Of a stretch of DNA of 64,000 nt, positions 27,946-36,853 are shown one piece after another (within the stretch, counting starts at the first letter, position 1; each line of letters begins with the position of its first letter). This stretch comes from Nonlabens sp. Hel1_33_55 (GTDB lineage: Bacteria > Bacteroidota > Bacteroidia > Flavobacteriales > Flavobacteriaceae). Where the stretch lies: NCBI RefSeq assembly GCF_900101765.1, contig NZ_LT627735.1, forward strand, positions 1,714,001-1,778,000. Direction: 5' to 3'. The translations under genes and the position numbers were made by a program. The notes beneath the pieces were generated by a model, which saw nothing but the letters and a program-made list of their open reading frames with translations, was not told where the DNA came from and searched no databases.

Positions 27946-29013
27946 TTAACATTGTCGTTTTAAAAATTCCAAATCCTCATCTGCCATGGTAGTATCTCGA
28001 TCTTCTAATTTGAGCACTGCTCTCACATTATAAATATCTTTGATAAATAATCTTCGATTATTCTTCGCAGACCGTCTGGTAACAGTTGCATTAAGTTTCG
28101 TGAATTTGTAAATCGTATCAGCATTTCCATTATGACCATTTTTAAACAAAAGATCACTAATTATTTTACGATTTGTTTTAGAAACACTTTTACCTACGTA
28201 ATTAAGGTATAATCCAATTTGAAATACTGACATTTTTGGGGCTAAATCTTCTACTTTACCAAATTCCGTTTCCCCCTCAACTTTTGGTTTATTTAAAAGA
28301 GGATCAATCATTGGATATTTTTGATGATTATCTTCAAAGAATTCAAAGGCATAAGGTTCGAAATCAAGTTGGTTTTTCAAAATATAACTCCAAGCAGCAT
28401 ATACCGTTCCATTAACAAACCCTTCTTTTTCTGCACATGGAAATAGCTCATCGATAAGTAAATTATCTATTTCAACGATGTTGCTTAATTCAACCTCGGT
28501 AAAAGTTGGGCCTACTAATTCACCCCAATTCTTAATAGCGTAATTCCAGATTGCATCTACCTTTTTAAACTCATTTTTGGATTGACCTAAATAAGTAGAC
28601 AATGTTTTATCTAGAAAACTATGAACTCCGTCATTGAAACCTTTACCATAATACTCGTTGTATTTATAAAAAACTTCTGCTTTTTCATCGCATACTTTCC
28701 AAACCATATCTGCGAAATACTTTTTATAGAGGCTTCCGAGACAATTAAATGAAAATGGAATTTCTCTAGTATCAAAAAAATTGATATTTAAATCAATTAC
28801 AAGCTCATAAATCCGACTGGGTAAAAAGTAAATATTTAATACGGGTGACGACAAATATACTTCTGGAGTCGGATCTAAGAATTCGTCCTTACCTCCTGGT
28901 AAAATTGTGATATGATCCAAATTCTTTTCAATATTCCACACGTAGTCCGAAGACGAGAGATTGAACTTTGATTGGACAGTTTTGATTGGTGTTTTAAAGT
29001 AATAACTTCTCAC
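27946..29013 (-). CDS. Hypothetical protein coupled to the integrase
   Basis: 355 residues starting at a GTG that shares its first base with the integrase stop (TAGTG). The sequence is aromatic-rich and appears soluble, with no motif I recognise; the last 90 residues are basic with several R-R pairs. The coupling to the integrase gene points to a role in integration, excision or element control, but nothing more can be said. Confidence 0.75.
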   Translation of the reverse strand: MRSYYFKTPIKTVQSKFNLSSSDYVWNIEKNLDHITILPGGKDEFLDPTPEVYLSSPVLNIYFLPSRIYELVIDLNINFFDTREIPFSFNCLGSLYKKYFADMVWKVCDEKAEVFYKYNEYYGKGFNDGVHSFLDKTLSTYLGQSKNEFKKVDAIWNYAIKNWGELVGPTFTEVELSNIVEIDNLLIDELFPCAEKEGFVNGTVYAAWSYILKNQLDFEPYAFEFFEDNHQKYPMIDPLLNKPKVEGETEFGKVEDLAPKMSVFQIGLYLNYVGKSVSKTNRKIISDLLFKNGHNGNADTIYKFTKLNATVTRRSAKNNRRLFIKDIYNVRAVLKLEDRDTTMADEDLEFLKRQC

Positions 29014-30263
29014 TAAACTTTCTTTAAAATGTTAAAATCAATATCAAAAACCTGATCTACAGCTTCTTTCTTTTCATCACTATCTACTTGATAGTAAGTA
29101 TTCAAGGTTTTCATGTCTAAGTGGCCAGTAATTTTGCTGATAAGTTTATCACTCTTTCCTTCTCTTTTCATCATCGTTATAAATGTTCGACGCGCTGTAT
29201 GTGAACTTACTCTTTCCCAGAAACTCATTTTTTTCCTGGTAACGGTCTTCCCGCTTACCGATAGCTTCTCAACTTTTTGCGTAAACCCTGCATCGAGAAA
29301 TACTGTTTTTATGTATTCATTATGATTTTGGTTTGCAACAAGAGGAAGTTCAAAATCATATTTTTTTAGAATAAAACTCGCTATTTTTCCCAATGGAATT
29401 TCCCTTACCTTTTTTTCAGACCCTTTTTCTTCTTTCAAGTAAAGTGTATCACCTGAGATGCTACTTTTTGAAATAAATTTCAACTCTCCAAATCGACAAC
29501 CTGTAACACAAGAAAACACAAATACATCTCTTACACGTTCTAATGACTTTGATTTACATTTTGCATTAAGTAGATGTTCAATGTCCTTTTTTGTAAGGGC
29601 TACCTGGTTAGTTATTACTTGCTTTTTTCTTTTGAAATTTTTAAACTCATCATTGTAAGTCAATCTGTTTTTGTAAGCCCAAATCATGAAAGTTTTGAAA
29701 AGTCCAAGGTTCCTAGAGAAAGTATTATTAATGTGACCTTTATCCGTCAAACAAAAATCAGTAAACTCTGAGATAAAAGAAGAATTGATATTTACAAAGT
29801 TCAGGTTGAAGTTTCGTTCATTCTGAAAACTTAGCAGTAAGCTTTTCATGTATCCATACCTTTTTATTGTAGATACTGACCAATCTTGGTTTTTTATTTT
29901 TTCTAATATAAACCTGTCATAAGTATCAAAAAAATCGTTGTTTCCTTTCACCGTTTTCTTAAACTTGAGGTCTAGTGCATCTTTGAGCACACTAGAAGTA
30001 AATTGAATTTGCATTAGCTTAGAAGCAGCTAAAGATTCATGGAAGCATTCAGAGTAGCGGCTAAGTTGCGTACGTATTGATCGCACTCCTGGCGTTTTAC
30101 TATTTATGATAGGGGATTTATTTTTTTGATCCCAGTCTTTAGGGTGAATCACTTCTCCAGTTGAGTACACAAACTTCTTTTGCTCTTCCTTAAAGGAACA
30201 GGAAAATAGAATAAGTGTTTCTTTGTTTGACTTTGGTTTCTTTAAATAAAAGGTTTGCGTCAT
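29013..30263 (-). CDS. Tyrosine recombinase (integrase) of element 1
   Basis: 416 residues. An N-terminal arm-binding domain and SAM-like core-binding domain (about 110-200) precede the catalytic domain with T-G-C-R-F-G-E-L, H-T-A-R-R-T-F, I-T-G-H-L-D and the nucleophile in T-Y-Y-Q. All of R, H-x-x-R, H and Y are present, so the enzyme should be active. It is the outermost gene of element 1 and is transcribed away from the integrase of element 2. Confidence 0.95.
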   Translation of the reverse strand: MTQTFYLKKPKSNKETLILFSCSFKEEQKKFVYSTGEVIHPKDWDQKNKSPIINSKTPGVRSIRTQLSRYSECFHESLAASKLMQIQFTSSVLKDALDLKFKKTVKGNNDFFDTYDRFILEKIKNQDWSVSTIKRYGYMKSLLLSFQNERNFNLNFVNINSSFISEFTDFCLTDKGHINNTFSRNLGLFKTFMIWAYKNRLTYNDEFKNFKRKKQVITNQVALTKKDIEHLLNAKCKSKSLERVRDVFVFSCVTGCRFGELKFISKSSISGDTLYLKEEKGSEKKVREIPLGKIASFILKKYDFELPLVANQNHNEYIKTVFLDAGFTQKVEKLSVSGKTVTRKKMSFWERVSSHTARRTFITMMKREGKSDKLISKITGHLDMKTLNTYYQVDSDEKKEAVDQVFDIDFNILKKV

Positions 30264-30418
30264 GGGGCGATTTTTGATTGGTTGACTAATTAGTTGACAA
30301 ATATCGTTCTACTCCTTGACATATGAAAGTATCAAATGATACCAAATACCACTAATAAAGTCGTTAATCGACTATTACTGGTAGAATCTATGAAAATTTA
30401 TATCAAAAGATTCAATAA

Positions 30419-30431
30419 CCTTCTTCTCCGC
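30419..30431. repeat. Left attachment-site repeat (attL) of element 2
   Basis: CCTTCTTCTCCGC, repeated exactly at 46891-46903; both copies are preceded by TTCAA at the same spacing. Confidence 0.7.
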
Positions 30432-30453
30432 TGATTCTCATTCAATTATGAGC

Positions 30454-30490
30454 AAAGTCCTGTAAACTGTACGTTTATGGGACTTTTTGT
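30454..30490 (+). terminator. Hairpin with T-run near left end of element 2
   Basis: AAAGTCC (30454-30460) pairs with GGACTTT (30480-30486), with inner TAAAC/GTTTA pairing, followed by more T. It would stop transcription entering the element from the left. Confidence 0.6.
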
Positions 30491-30532
30491 TTCTAGCAAT
30501 ATCCCAAAATCCATACTAAAACGCATTCTGCT

Positions 30533-30667
30533 GGTGACCTATTAGGTGCCCTTTTTAAATCTCTTAAAAGGTCACCTTTTTGTTGATAATTATCTATATA
30601 ATAGATAGTTACATACTTAAAAGATCCTTTTAAAAGTCGTAAATTATATTAACTTTTAAAGGTCACC
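30533..30667. promoter_or_regulatory. Repeated GGTCACC operator-like motifs upstream of integrase
   Basis: GGTGACC (30533-30539, inverted), TTAAAAGGTCACC (30564-30576) and TTTTAAAGGTCACC (30654-30667, three bases before the integrase ATG). A related CTTAAAAGATCCTTTTAA lies between. These may be binding sites for the integrase, the HTH protein or a repressor. Confidence 0.5.
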
Positions 30668-30670
30668 ACA

Positions 30671-31915
30671 ATGAACAGAACATTTGGAATCCTATTTTAC
30701 TTAAAGAAAAGTAAGGTAGACAGTAAAGGTTTTGCACCCATCTACCTAAGAATTACAGTAGATGGAACTCGTAAGGAAGTAAGCATCAAAAGACGCATCG
30801 AAATTAAAAAGTGGAGTACTGCCGCTAACAAAGCGATTGGCCGTACAGATGATGTAAGAGAGCTTAATGCCTACTTAGATATCATCACTTCAAAACTCTA
30901 CCAGCATCACAAAGAGCTGATTGAAAACGATGAATTAGTAACAGCCGAAAAGATCAAGAATAAGTATTTAGGAAAGACGGTTAAGGACAAAACGATACTC
31001 CAGATATTCAAAACCCATAACGACCAGGTTAGAGCATTGGTAGGACAAGATTTTGCTGCAGGCACTCTTGATCGTTATGAAACGGTCTACCGCCATTTAG
31101 AAAGCTTTATGGCTCATACCTATAATGTAAGTGATGTGGAGCTTAAGAAAATTGACTATCAATTTATAACTGACTTCGATTTCTATCTGCGTAGCGTGCG
31201 TAAGTGCGCTAATAACAGCACGGTCAAATACATGAAGAACTTCAAAAAGATAGTTCGCATAGCATTAGCAAACAACTGGATTCAGTTTGATCCGTTTCTT
31301 AATTACAAAGTACAGCTTAAGAATGTGGAAAGAGAGTTTCTTACTGAAGAAGAAATCGAAGTAATGCTCAATAAAGAAATGCATACACCACGTTTAGAGT
31401 TGGTCAGAGACATATTTATTTTTTGCTGCTTCACTGGCTTTGCCTATACAGATGTAAAGAAGCTTAAACCAGATCATGTAGTTACTGGTATTGATGGTGG
31501 TAAATGGATCAACACCAATCGCAACAAAACAAAAGTCAAAACCAATATTCCTTTACTAGAAATACCGCTTCAAATTATTGAGAAGTACAAGAATGATCCA
31601 GTAGCAAATAATGCTGGTTTATTGTTGCCGGTGTTGAGTAATCAGAAGTCCAATGCCTACCTAAAGGAAATAGCAGATTTATGCGGCATCACTAAAAATC
31701 TAACCACTCACCTTGCCCGACACACTTTTGCCACTACAATAACATTAAATAACGGTGTAGCTATTGAATCAGTAAGTAAGATGCTTGGTCATACTTCGTT
31801 AAAAACAACTCAGCATTATGCTAAGATCTTAGACAAGAAAGTTAGTAGTGATATGAACTTTTTAAGAGCAAGGTTAGCAACCAATAATAAGGTAAGTCAG
31901 AAACAGGCAGGATAA
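30671..31915 (+). CDS. Tyrosine recombinase (integrase) of element 2
   Basis: 414 residues, of the Bacteroidetes conjugative-transposon type. The N-terminal arm-binding domain (F-A-P-I-Y-L-R-I-T-V-D-G) and the SAM-like domain (about 105-205) are followed by the catalytic domain with H-L-A-R-H-T-F, L-G-H-T-S-L-K-T-T and Q-H-Y-A-K. The first catalytic Arg is absent from C-F-T-G-F-A-Y-T-D-V-K, as in several Bacteroidetes integrases such as IntDOT. It sits 240 bases inside the left repeat. Confidence 0.95.
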   Translation: MNRTFGILFYLKKSKVDSKGFAPIYLRITVDGTRKEVSIKRRIEIKKWSTAANKAIGRTDDVRELNAYLDIITSKLYQHHKELIENDELVTAEKIKNKYLGKTVKDKTILQIFKTHNDQVRALVGQDFAAGTLDRYETVYRHLESFMAHTYNVSDVELKKIDYQFITDFDFYLRSVRKCANNSTVKYMKNFKKIVRIALANNWIQFDPFLNYKVQLKNVEREFLTEEEIEVMLNKEMHTPRLELVRDIFIFCCFTGFAYTDVKKLKPDHVVTGIDGGKWINTNRNKTKVKTNIPLLEIPLQIIEKYKNDPVANNAGLLLPVLSNQKSNAYLKEIADLCGITKNLTTHLARHTFATTITLNNGVAIESVSKMLGHTSLKTTQHYAKILDKKVSSDMNFLRARLATNNKVSQKQAG

Positions 31916-32084
31916 GTAATCAAAATGAGTTTATTAACAATACTAATAGCCCTCTTAACAGGTGTATTAAGTTGACAAAAACGATTTATTGTTAACAAGT
32001 AAGATTCTGAATTACAGCATAATGTATTAATTTAGTAGGGTAAACTAAGATCAATAAACGCCATACAAACTAATACAATACATT

Positions 32085-32348
32085 ATGCACATTGAAGTAA
32101 TTACCAAAGATGATTTAGCCTCTCTAAAGCAGGAAATCATCAGTCAAATCTCAAACCTTCTTGAAGGTAAGTCTAATACCAGTGAATGGCTTAAAAGTGC
32201 TCAAGTTAAGAAGATGCTCAATATATCTTCTGGAACATTGCAGAACTATAGAGTCAACGGCACAATACCTTACACACGTATTGGAGAGACTATATTCTAC
32301 GATCGTAAAGAAATTGAAAAGATTCTTAACGATAATAAAGTAGGATAA
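32085..32348 (+). CDS. Excisionase-like helix-turn-helix protein
   Basis: 87 residues. An N-terminal coiled helix is followed by a MerR/Xis winged helix: V-K-K-M-L-N-I-S-S-G-T-L-Q-N-Y-R and P-Y-T-R-I-G. Its stop shares one base with the start of the polymerase-like gene (TAATG), so the two are made together. It is comparable in fold and gene order to the HTH gene of element 1. Confidence 0.88.
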   Translation: MHIEVITKDDLASLKQEIISQISNLLEGKSNTSEWLKSAQVKKMLNISSGTLQNYRVNGTIPYTRIGETIFYDRKEIEKILNDNKVG

Positions 32349-33898
32349 TGAAACTTTACTTACCACAGAACTTGGACCTGTTTCAGCTTACGTCTGAACA
32401 CCCTATAGCCGTTCCTAATGCCGTTGACAAATGTGCATATATCTGTTCATTAATCTTGATGTCTAAACAGTACAATAAAGATCGCTATGAGGAAGAGTAT
32501 GTTCCATTGCATTCTAAGAAGCTTCAAAGTGTTATAACAGAATATAAAGTTTGTGTTGATTATTTGTGCGATTGTGGTGTAATAGTGGTTAACCACCAAT
32601 ATATAGTAGGAGAGCGATCTAAGGGATACAAGTTTACCGTTGAATATAATACTGTTGCCATTCCTTTTACCAATCTTAGAAAGGAGTTTAGAAATAAGCT
32701 TAAAAGACTTGAAGTGAATAGAAATGGTTATACCGATCACTTGCATTACATAACGAAATGGCTCAACAATAATTTAAAGATTAACGCAGAGCTGGTGGAG
32801 CAATACATCAACCTCAATTACAACTTAAAAACTGAATTTCCAGATCTTCAGGATTACGACAATCGAGAAAAACGCTTTAAATGTCCAGATAAACAATATA
32901 AGTTTTCATCTCTTGTATTGGAACGTATGAGAAATCAAGACTTTTCTCATGGCCAGGATCAAAACGTATATCGATTGCACACAAACCTGACTAACATGCC
33001 CAGTTTGATGCGTAATGCTCTAACCTATGATGGAGAAAATTTGGTGTCGATTGACATTAAAAACAGCCAGCCATATTTAGCAACGCTCCTACTTTCTAAT
33101 CCATTTAGACTTAAACGAACAACCAAGCCAAAAACAGCACTTCAAATTGACTTTGGCAAAAAATTGCAACAAACGTTAAAGACTTTTACCCCTTCGGAAA
33201 ATGCGGGCAGAAATTGCGCTAGTTCTTCTTTTCAAGATAATAGGGTGGATAATAAAGAGGAAATACTATATAAAGAGATAGATAATGATAATAGAATAAA
33301 TATAAATGATATAAAACTAAATGATAAATCTACCTACATTATGTTATTGGATCAGCCCGTATCCCCTTTAAATAGGGATGTTATCCATTATATTGAATTA
33401 GTAACTAATGGAGAGTTCTATGAGTACCTGGGTAAGCTATTTTCAGCAGAAATAACAAATGATTACTCGGATAGAAATAAGGTGAAAACAGAGGTGTTGA
33501 AGTTATTCTTCTCATCCAATAGGTTTATTTCTCAACCAGATGCAGCGGCAAAAAGAGTATTTAAAAAGCATTTCCCTACGGTGTATAAGGTATTTAGTGC
33601 GGTCAAAAAGAATAACAAGGCAGACCTAGCCATTCTCCTTCAAAGTATAGAGAGTTACCTTTTATTAAATGTGATTGCAAAACGTATATCCAGAGAGCAT
33701 CCCAATGCTCCTATATTCTCTATTCATGATAGTATTTGCACAACCTTACACTATGCTAATGCAGTGAAGGCGATAATGGAAGAAGAGCTGGAAAAAGCAA
33801 TAGGGATTGCACCATCTCTAAAGCCTGATTACTGGATGGAAGAGAGCATCCACCAGCAAATGAGAGACCTTGAAAGCCGTGTTCATATAGCCAGTTAG
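32348..33898 (+). CDS. Compact family-A DNA polymerase-like protein
   Basis: 516 residues. Four blocks line up with the palm and fingers of family A polymerases: motif A N-L-V-S-I-D236-I-K-N-S-Q; an O-helix-like R376-x3-K380-T-E-V-L-K-L-F-F388 (compare R-x3-K-x7-Y in Taq); L-L-Q432-S-I-E-S-Y, matching the Q-G-T-A-A-D helix; and motif C I-F-S-I-H460-D461-S462. R-L-H-T at 210 resembles the preceding thumb/palm signature. No 3'-5' exonuclease domain is visible. Residues about 283-330 are a low-complexity AT-rich insert between motifs A and B. The first 200 residues are not recognised and could be a primase, wHTH or thumb part. It probably replicates the excised element; this is inference from hand alignment. 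Confidence 0.7.
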   Translation: MKLYLPQNLDLFQLTSEHPIAVPNAVDKCAYICSLILMSKQYNKDRYEEEYVPLHSKKLQSVITEYKVCVDYLCDCGVIVVNHQYIVGERSKGYKFTVEYNTVAIPFTNLRKEFRNKLKRLEVNRNGYTDHLHYITKWLNNNLKINAELVEQYINLNYNLKTEFPDLQDYDNREKRFKCPDKQYKFSSLVLERMRNQDFSHGQDQNVYRLHTNLTNMPSLMRNALTYDGENLVSIDIKNSQPYLATLLLSNPFRLKRTTKPKTALQIDFGKKLQQTLKTFTPSENAGRNCASSSFQDNRVDNKEEILYKEIDNDNRININDIKLNDKSTYIMLLDQPVSPLNRDVIHYIELVTNGEFYEYLGKLFSAEITNDYSDRNKVKTEVLKLFFSSNRFISQPDAAAKRVFKKHFPTVYKVFSAVKKNNKADLAILLQSIESYLLLNVIAKRISREHPNAPIFSIHDSICTTLHYANAVKAIMEEELEKAIGIAPSLKPDYWMEESIHQQMRDLESRVHIAS

Positions 33899-33912
33899 TA
33901 GGTGGATAATAT

Positions 33913-33927
33913 CGCTTTCGCGAAAGC
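33913..33927. repeat. GCTTTCGCGAAAGC palindrome, copy 9 (intergenic)
   Basis: CGCTTTCGCGAAAGC, 15 bases after the polymerase-like stop. Confidence 0.9.
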
Positions 33928-33995
33928 AGTATATTTCGACTATAAGGACTTATGGAGTATCATTAAAGAGCCGTTCACAATTAAAAGTACCTGCA

Positions 33996-35072
33996 ATGTC
34001 AAAACAGAACAAAAAAGACAATCACCCATTAGCGATTAATATTCTTAAACTCAATCGCTATAATTACGACTTCTTCAACTGTGAAGAAGTAGTGTTTTTT
34101 GAATACATGATGGTAAAGGGAATGGCTTTTAAGAAACGTAAAGAGTTCTTCCATAGCGCAGAGACCATTAGAAATGAAACAGGTATCAAAAGAAGTTCCT
34201 TGAACACAATCGTCAAGAAGTTTATAGGATTAGGAATGATTTCAACCGAAGTAAAAGGAATGCCCAGAATTACTTATTTCAAAGTACATTACCCTCAAAT
34301 AGTAGAATTACTACCTAAGATTTATCAGTTGTCAGAAAACGGTCAACTGCCGTATGATCTAAACAAACAGTTATCTGAATTCTTACTACCATTGGTTGAC
34401 AACTATATAGAAAAGAATAATAATAAGAATAATACAGAAGAAACAATAAAAGAAAAAGAAGACAGCGAATCAGAGAGTGATAATCTATTGCTCTCTTTTA
34501 ATGATTTTTTATCCCAATTTAGATACAACCATAAGATTGCTCCAGCAACATTGAGATTTGACGATTTAGATTTATTTAGAGCATTAAAAATATATGATCT
34601 TCAAACAATCATTGAATATGTTGAAATATTCTTTAAAAAGAAAGCCACTCCTAAACTGAGTAAGTTCTTTGAGTTCGACCCCATATCACCCAATCGATTA
34701 GTATTTATTGAAAAAACTATTGCAGACGAGCGCAACTATGCCTTAAAATTTCTCGACGAACTTCAAGACATGTATATTTCACGCATTAGAATGCACAATA
34801 AAGATGATTCCAATAAAAGAGGAAAAAGTGAAAGCAAACTTGTAGTTACAAAAAGAATTATAGAAAGCGTCATTCAGGCACTTAAAGTAAAATCCGAGAT
34901 AGAAATTTCGCATGCCTTCGCACCTTATATTGATGCAATCCTTAAAGAAACAGTTACAGTCAAGAAAGTACTGCCTTACTTCTTCTCAATTAAAGATGAG
35001 GAATACGAGATAATAAACAGCTATTTGGAGTATTATAACATCATGTACGGTTACAATAAGAATGATTATTAA
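33996..35072 (+). CDS. Replication-initiator-like protein (winged helix N-terminus)
   Basis: 358 residues. The N-terminal 110 look like a winged helix: S-A-E-T-I-R-N-E-T-G-I-K-R-S-S-L-N-T-I-V-style recognition helix, with K-K-F-I-G-L-G-M-I-S after it. An Asn/Glu-rich linker (about 140-165) leads to a helical C-terminal domain. Its place after the polymerase-like gene suggests a role in replication of the element, but no Rep catalytic motif is visible. Confidence 0.65.
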   Translation: MSKQNKKDNHPLAINILKLNRYNYDFFNCEEVVFFEYMMVKGMAFKKRKEFFHSAETIRNETGIKRSSLNTIVKKFIGLGMISTEVKGMPRITYFKVHYPQIVELLPKIYQLSENGQLPYDLNKQLSEFLLPLVDNYIEKNNNKNNTEETIKEKEDSESESDNLLLSFNDFLSQFRYNHKIAPATLRFDDLDLFRALKIYDLQTIIEYVEIFFKKKATPKLSKFFEFDPISPNRLVFIEKTIADERNYALKFLDELQDMYISRIRMHNKDDSNKRGKSESKLVVTKRIIESVIQALKVKSEIEISHAFAPYIDAILKETVTVKKVLPYFFSIKDEEYEIINSYLEYYNIMYGYNKNDY

Positions 35073-35119
35073 TCTACAAATAGATACAGAATCAGTGTAG
35101 AGCAAACTTGAAATCTTAC

Positions 35120-35134
35120 CGCTTTCGCGAAAGC
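35120..35134. repeat. GCTTTCGCGAAAGC palindrome, copy 10 (intergenic)
   Basis: CGCTTTCGCGAAAGC, 48 bases after the replication-like gene and just before the terminator hairpin. Confidence 0.9.
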
Positions 35135-35153
35135 TTAAATTAACCAACTTAAC

Positions 35154-35190
35154 AAACCCAGTTTAACCCATCGGTTATTCTGGGTTTTTA
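35154..35190 (+). terminator. Rho-independent-like terminator
   Basis: AAACCCAG (35154-35161) and CTGGGTTT (35180-35187) followed by TTA-TTT; it separates the replication genes from the restriction operon. Confidence 0.7.
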
Positions 35191-35302
35191 TTTACCCTAC
35201 AATCTAAAGGATACCAATCAAAACATTTATATTTTTAACCACTTCGAGAATATTTGAACAGTAAGTTTCAGTTCTAAGAAAATAATTTCATAAAACCAAT
35301 TG

Positions 35303-36853
35303 ATGTCAAACAATAACCAGAGAGCCGAATTACAATCACAAATATGGAAAATAGCGAACGATGTACGTGGTTCTGTAGATGGATGGGATTTTAAACACTT
35401 TGTATTAGGCACACTTTTCTACCGCTTTATAAGTGAGAACTTCACTAATTATATTGAAGCTGGTGATGATAGTATCGATTATGCTAATTTGAAAGATAGT
35501 GTCATCACAAAAGAAATTAAAGAAGATGCTGTTAAGACTAAAGGCTACTTCATCTACCCTAGCCAGCTATTCTCGAACGTTTCTAAAAATGCTAACGATA
35601 ACGAAAATCTTAACACAGACCTTGCGGCTATATTCACTGCCATAGAAAGCAGTGCAAATGGCTATCCATCTGAGCAAGATATCAAAGGATTGTTTGCAGA
35701 TTTTGATACCACGAGTAACCGACTAGGAAACACCGTAGAAAATAAGAACGACCGCCTTAGAAAAGTACTTAAAGGTGTAGAAGGCTTAAAATTAGAAGGT
35801 GAGTTTGAAGATAGTGAAATAGACTTCTTTGGCGATGCTTATGAGTTTCTTATTTCTAATTATGCAGCAAACGCAGGTAAGTCTGGTGGTGAGTTTTTTA
35901 CTCCTCCAAGTGTTTCTATGCTCATTGCACAGCTAGCCATGCACAAGCAGGAAAAGGTCAATAAAATTTATGATCCAGCAGCAGGCTCTGGCTCTTTATT
36001 ATTACAGGCCAAAAAACATTTTGATAGCCACATCATAGAAGATGGCTTTTATGGGCAAGAGATCAATCATACCACCTACAACCTAGCACGTATGAATATG
36101 TTTTTGCACAATATTAACTATGATAAGTTTCATATCGTACTGGGTGACACTTTAGAAGACCCACAATTAGGAAATGATAAACCTTTTGATGCGATTGTAT
36201 CCAACCCACCTTACTCTGTAAGATGGAAAGGTAGCGATGACCCTACACTCATTAATGATGACCGTTTTGCTCCTGCAGGCGTATTAGCGCCTAAGTCTAA
36301 AGCAGATTTTGCCTTTGTACTTCATTCCTTAAGCTACCTATCGCCTAAAGGTCGAGCAGCGTTAGTATGCTTCCCTGGTATCTTTTACCGTGGTGGTGTC
36401 GAACAGAAAATAAGAAAGTACCTAGTAGATAATAATTATGTAGAAACGATCATTTCGCTAGCTCCTAATCTATTTTTTGGAACCTCAATAGCCGTTACAC
36501 TTTTAGTACTTTCTAAAAGTAAAACCGAAAATAAAACCCAATTCATAGACGCTACAAGTGAAGAGTTCTTTAAAAAAGAAACTAATAACAACGTACTACA
36601 TAAAGATCACGTAGCGCATATCATGCGACTATTTGATACTAAAGAAGAAGTGCCACACATCGCTATTACCATAGATAATACGGTAATAGAAGAAAACGAT
36701 TACAACCTTTCCGTAAGTAGCTATGTAGAAGCCAGGGACACACGTGAAAAAATAGATATTACAGCGCTAAATAAGGAAGTCGCCTTCACGGTTAAAAAAA
36801 TTGATAAGTTACGTGCCGATATTGATACCATCGTAAAAGAAATTGAAGGATGA
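35303..36853 (+). CDS. hsdM: Type I restriction-modification methyltransferase subunit
   Basis: 516 residues from the ATG at 35303; a TTG three bases upstream is not needed. Starts with the HsdM N-terminal helical domain (L-Q-S-Q-I-W-K-I-A-N-D-V-R-G). SAM motif I is Y-D-P-A-A-G-S-G-S-L and motif IV is S-N-P-P-Y-S, the N6-adenine type. It forms the M2S core with HsdS, whose ATG overlaps its stop by 4 bases. First gene of a four-gene operon. Confidence 0.97.
   Translation: MSNNNQRAELQSQIWKIANDVRGSVDGWDFKHFVLGTLFYRFISENFTNYIEAGDDSIDYANLKDSVITKEIKEDAVKTKGYFIYPSQLFSNVSKNANDNENLNTDLAAIFTAIESSANGYPSEQDIKGLFADFDTTSNRLGNTVENKNDRLRKVLKGVEGLKLEGEFEDSEIDFFGDAYEFLISNYAANAGKSGGEFFTPPSVSMLIAQLAMHKQEKVNKIYDPAAGSGSLLLQAKKHFDSHIIEDGFYGQEINHTTYNLARMNMFLHNINYDKFHIVLGDTLEDPQLGNDKPFDAIVSNPPYSVRWKGSDDPTLINDDRFAPAGVLAPKSKADFAFVLHSLSYLSPKGRAALVCFPGIFYRGGVEQKIRKYLVDNNYVETIISLAPNLFFGTSIAVTLLVLSKSKTENKTQFIDATSEEFFKKETNNNVLHKDHVAHIMRLFDTKEEVPHIAITIDNTVIEENDYNLSVSSYVEARDTREKIDITALNKEVAFTVKKIDKLRADIDTIVKEIEG

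Larger units (their letters stand above)
16658..30263. mobile_element. Integrative mobilizable element 1 (boundaries approximate)
   Basis: A single minus-strand block of integrase, excisionase-like, replication-type, mobC, relaxase and defence cargo. No type IV secretion genes are present, so it needs a helper. I found no direct repeats for its ends; the left limit may lie further left in the decayed region or beyond, and the right limit is between 30264 and 30418. Confidence 0.6.
30264..30670. promoter_or_regulatory. Divergent intergenic region between two integrases
   Basis: It holds the left 13-bp repeat of element 2 (30419-30431), a terminator-like hairpin (30454-30490) and three copies of a GGTCACC motif upstream of the element 2 integrase. 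The first 150 bases are AT-rich and without clear structure. Confidence 0.6.
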
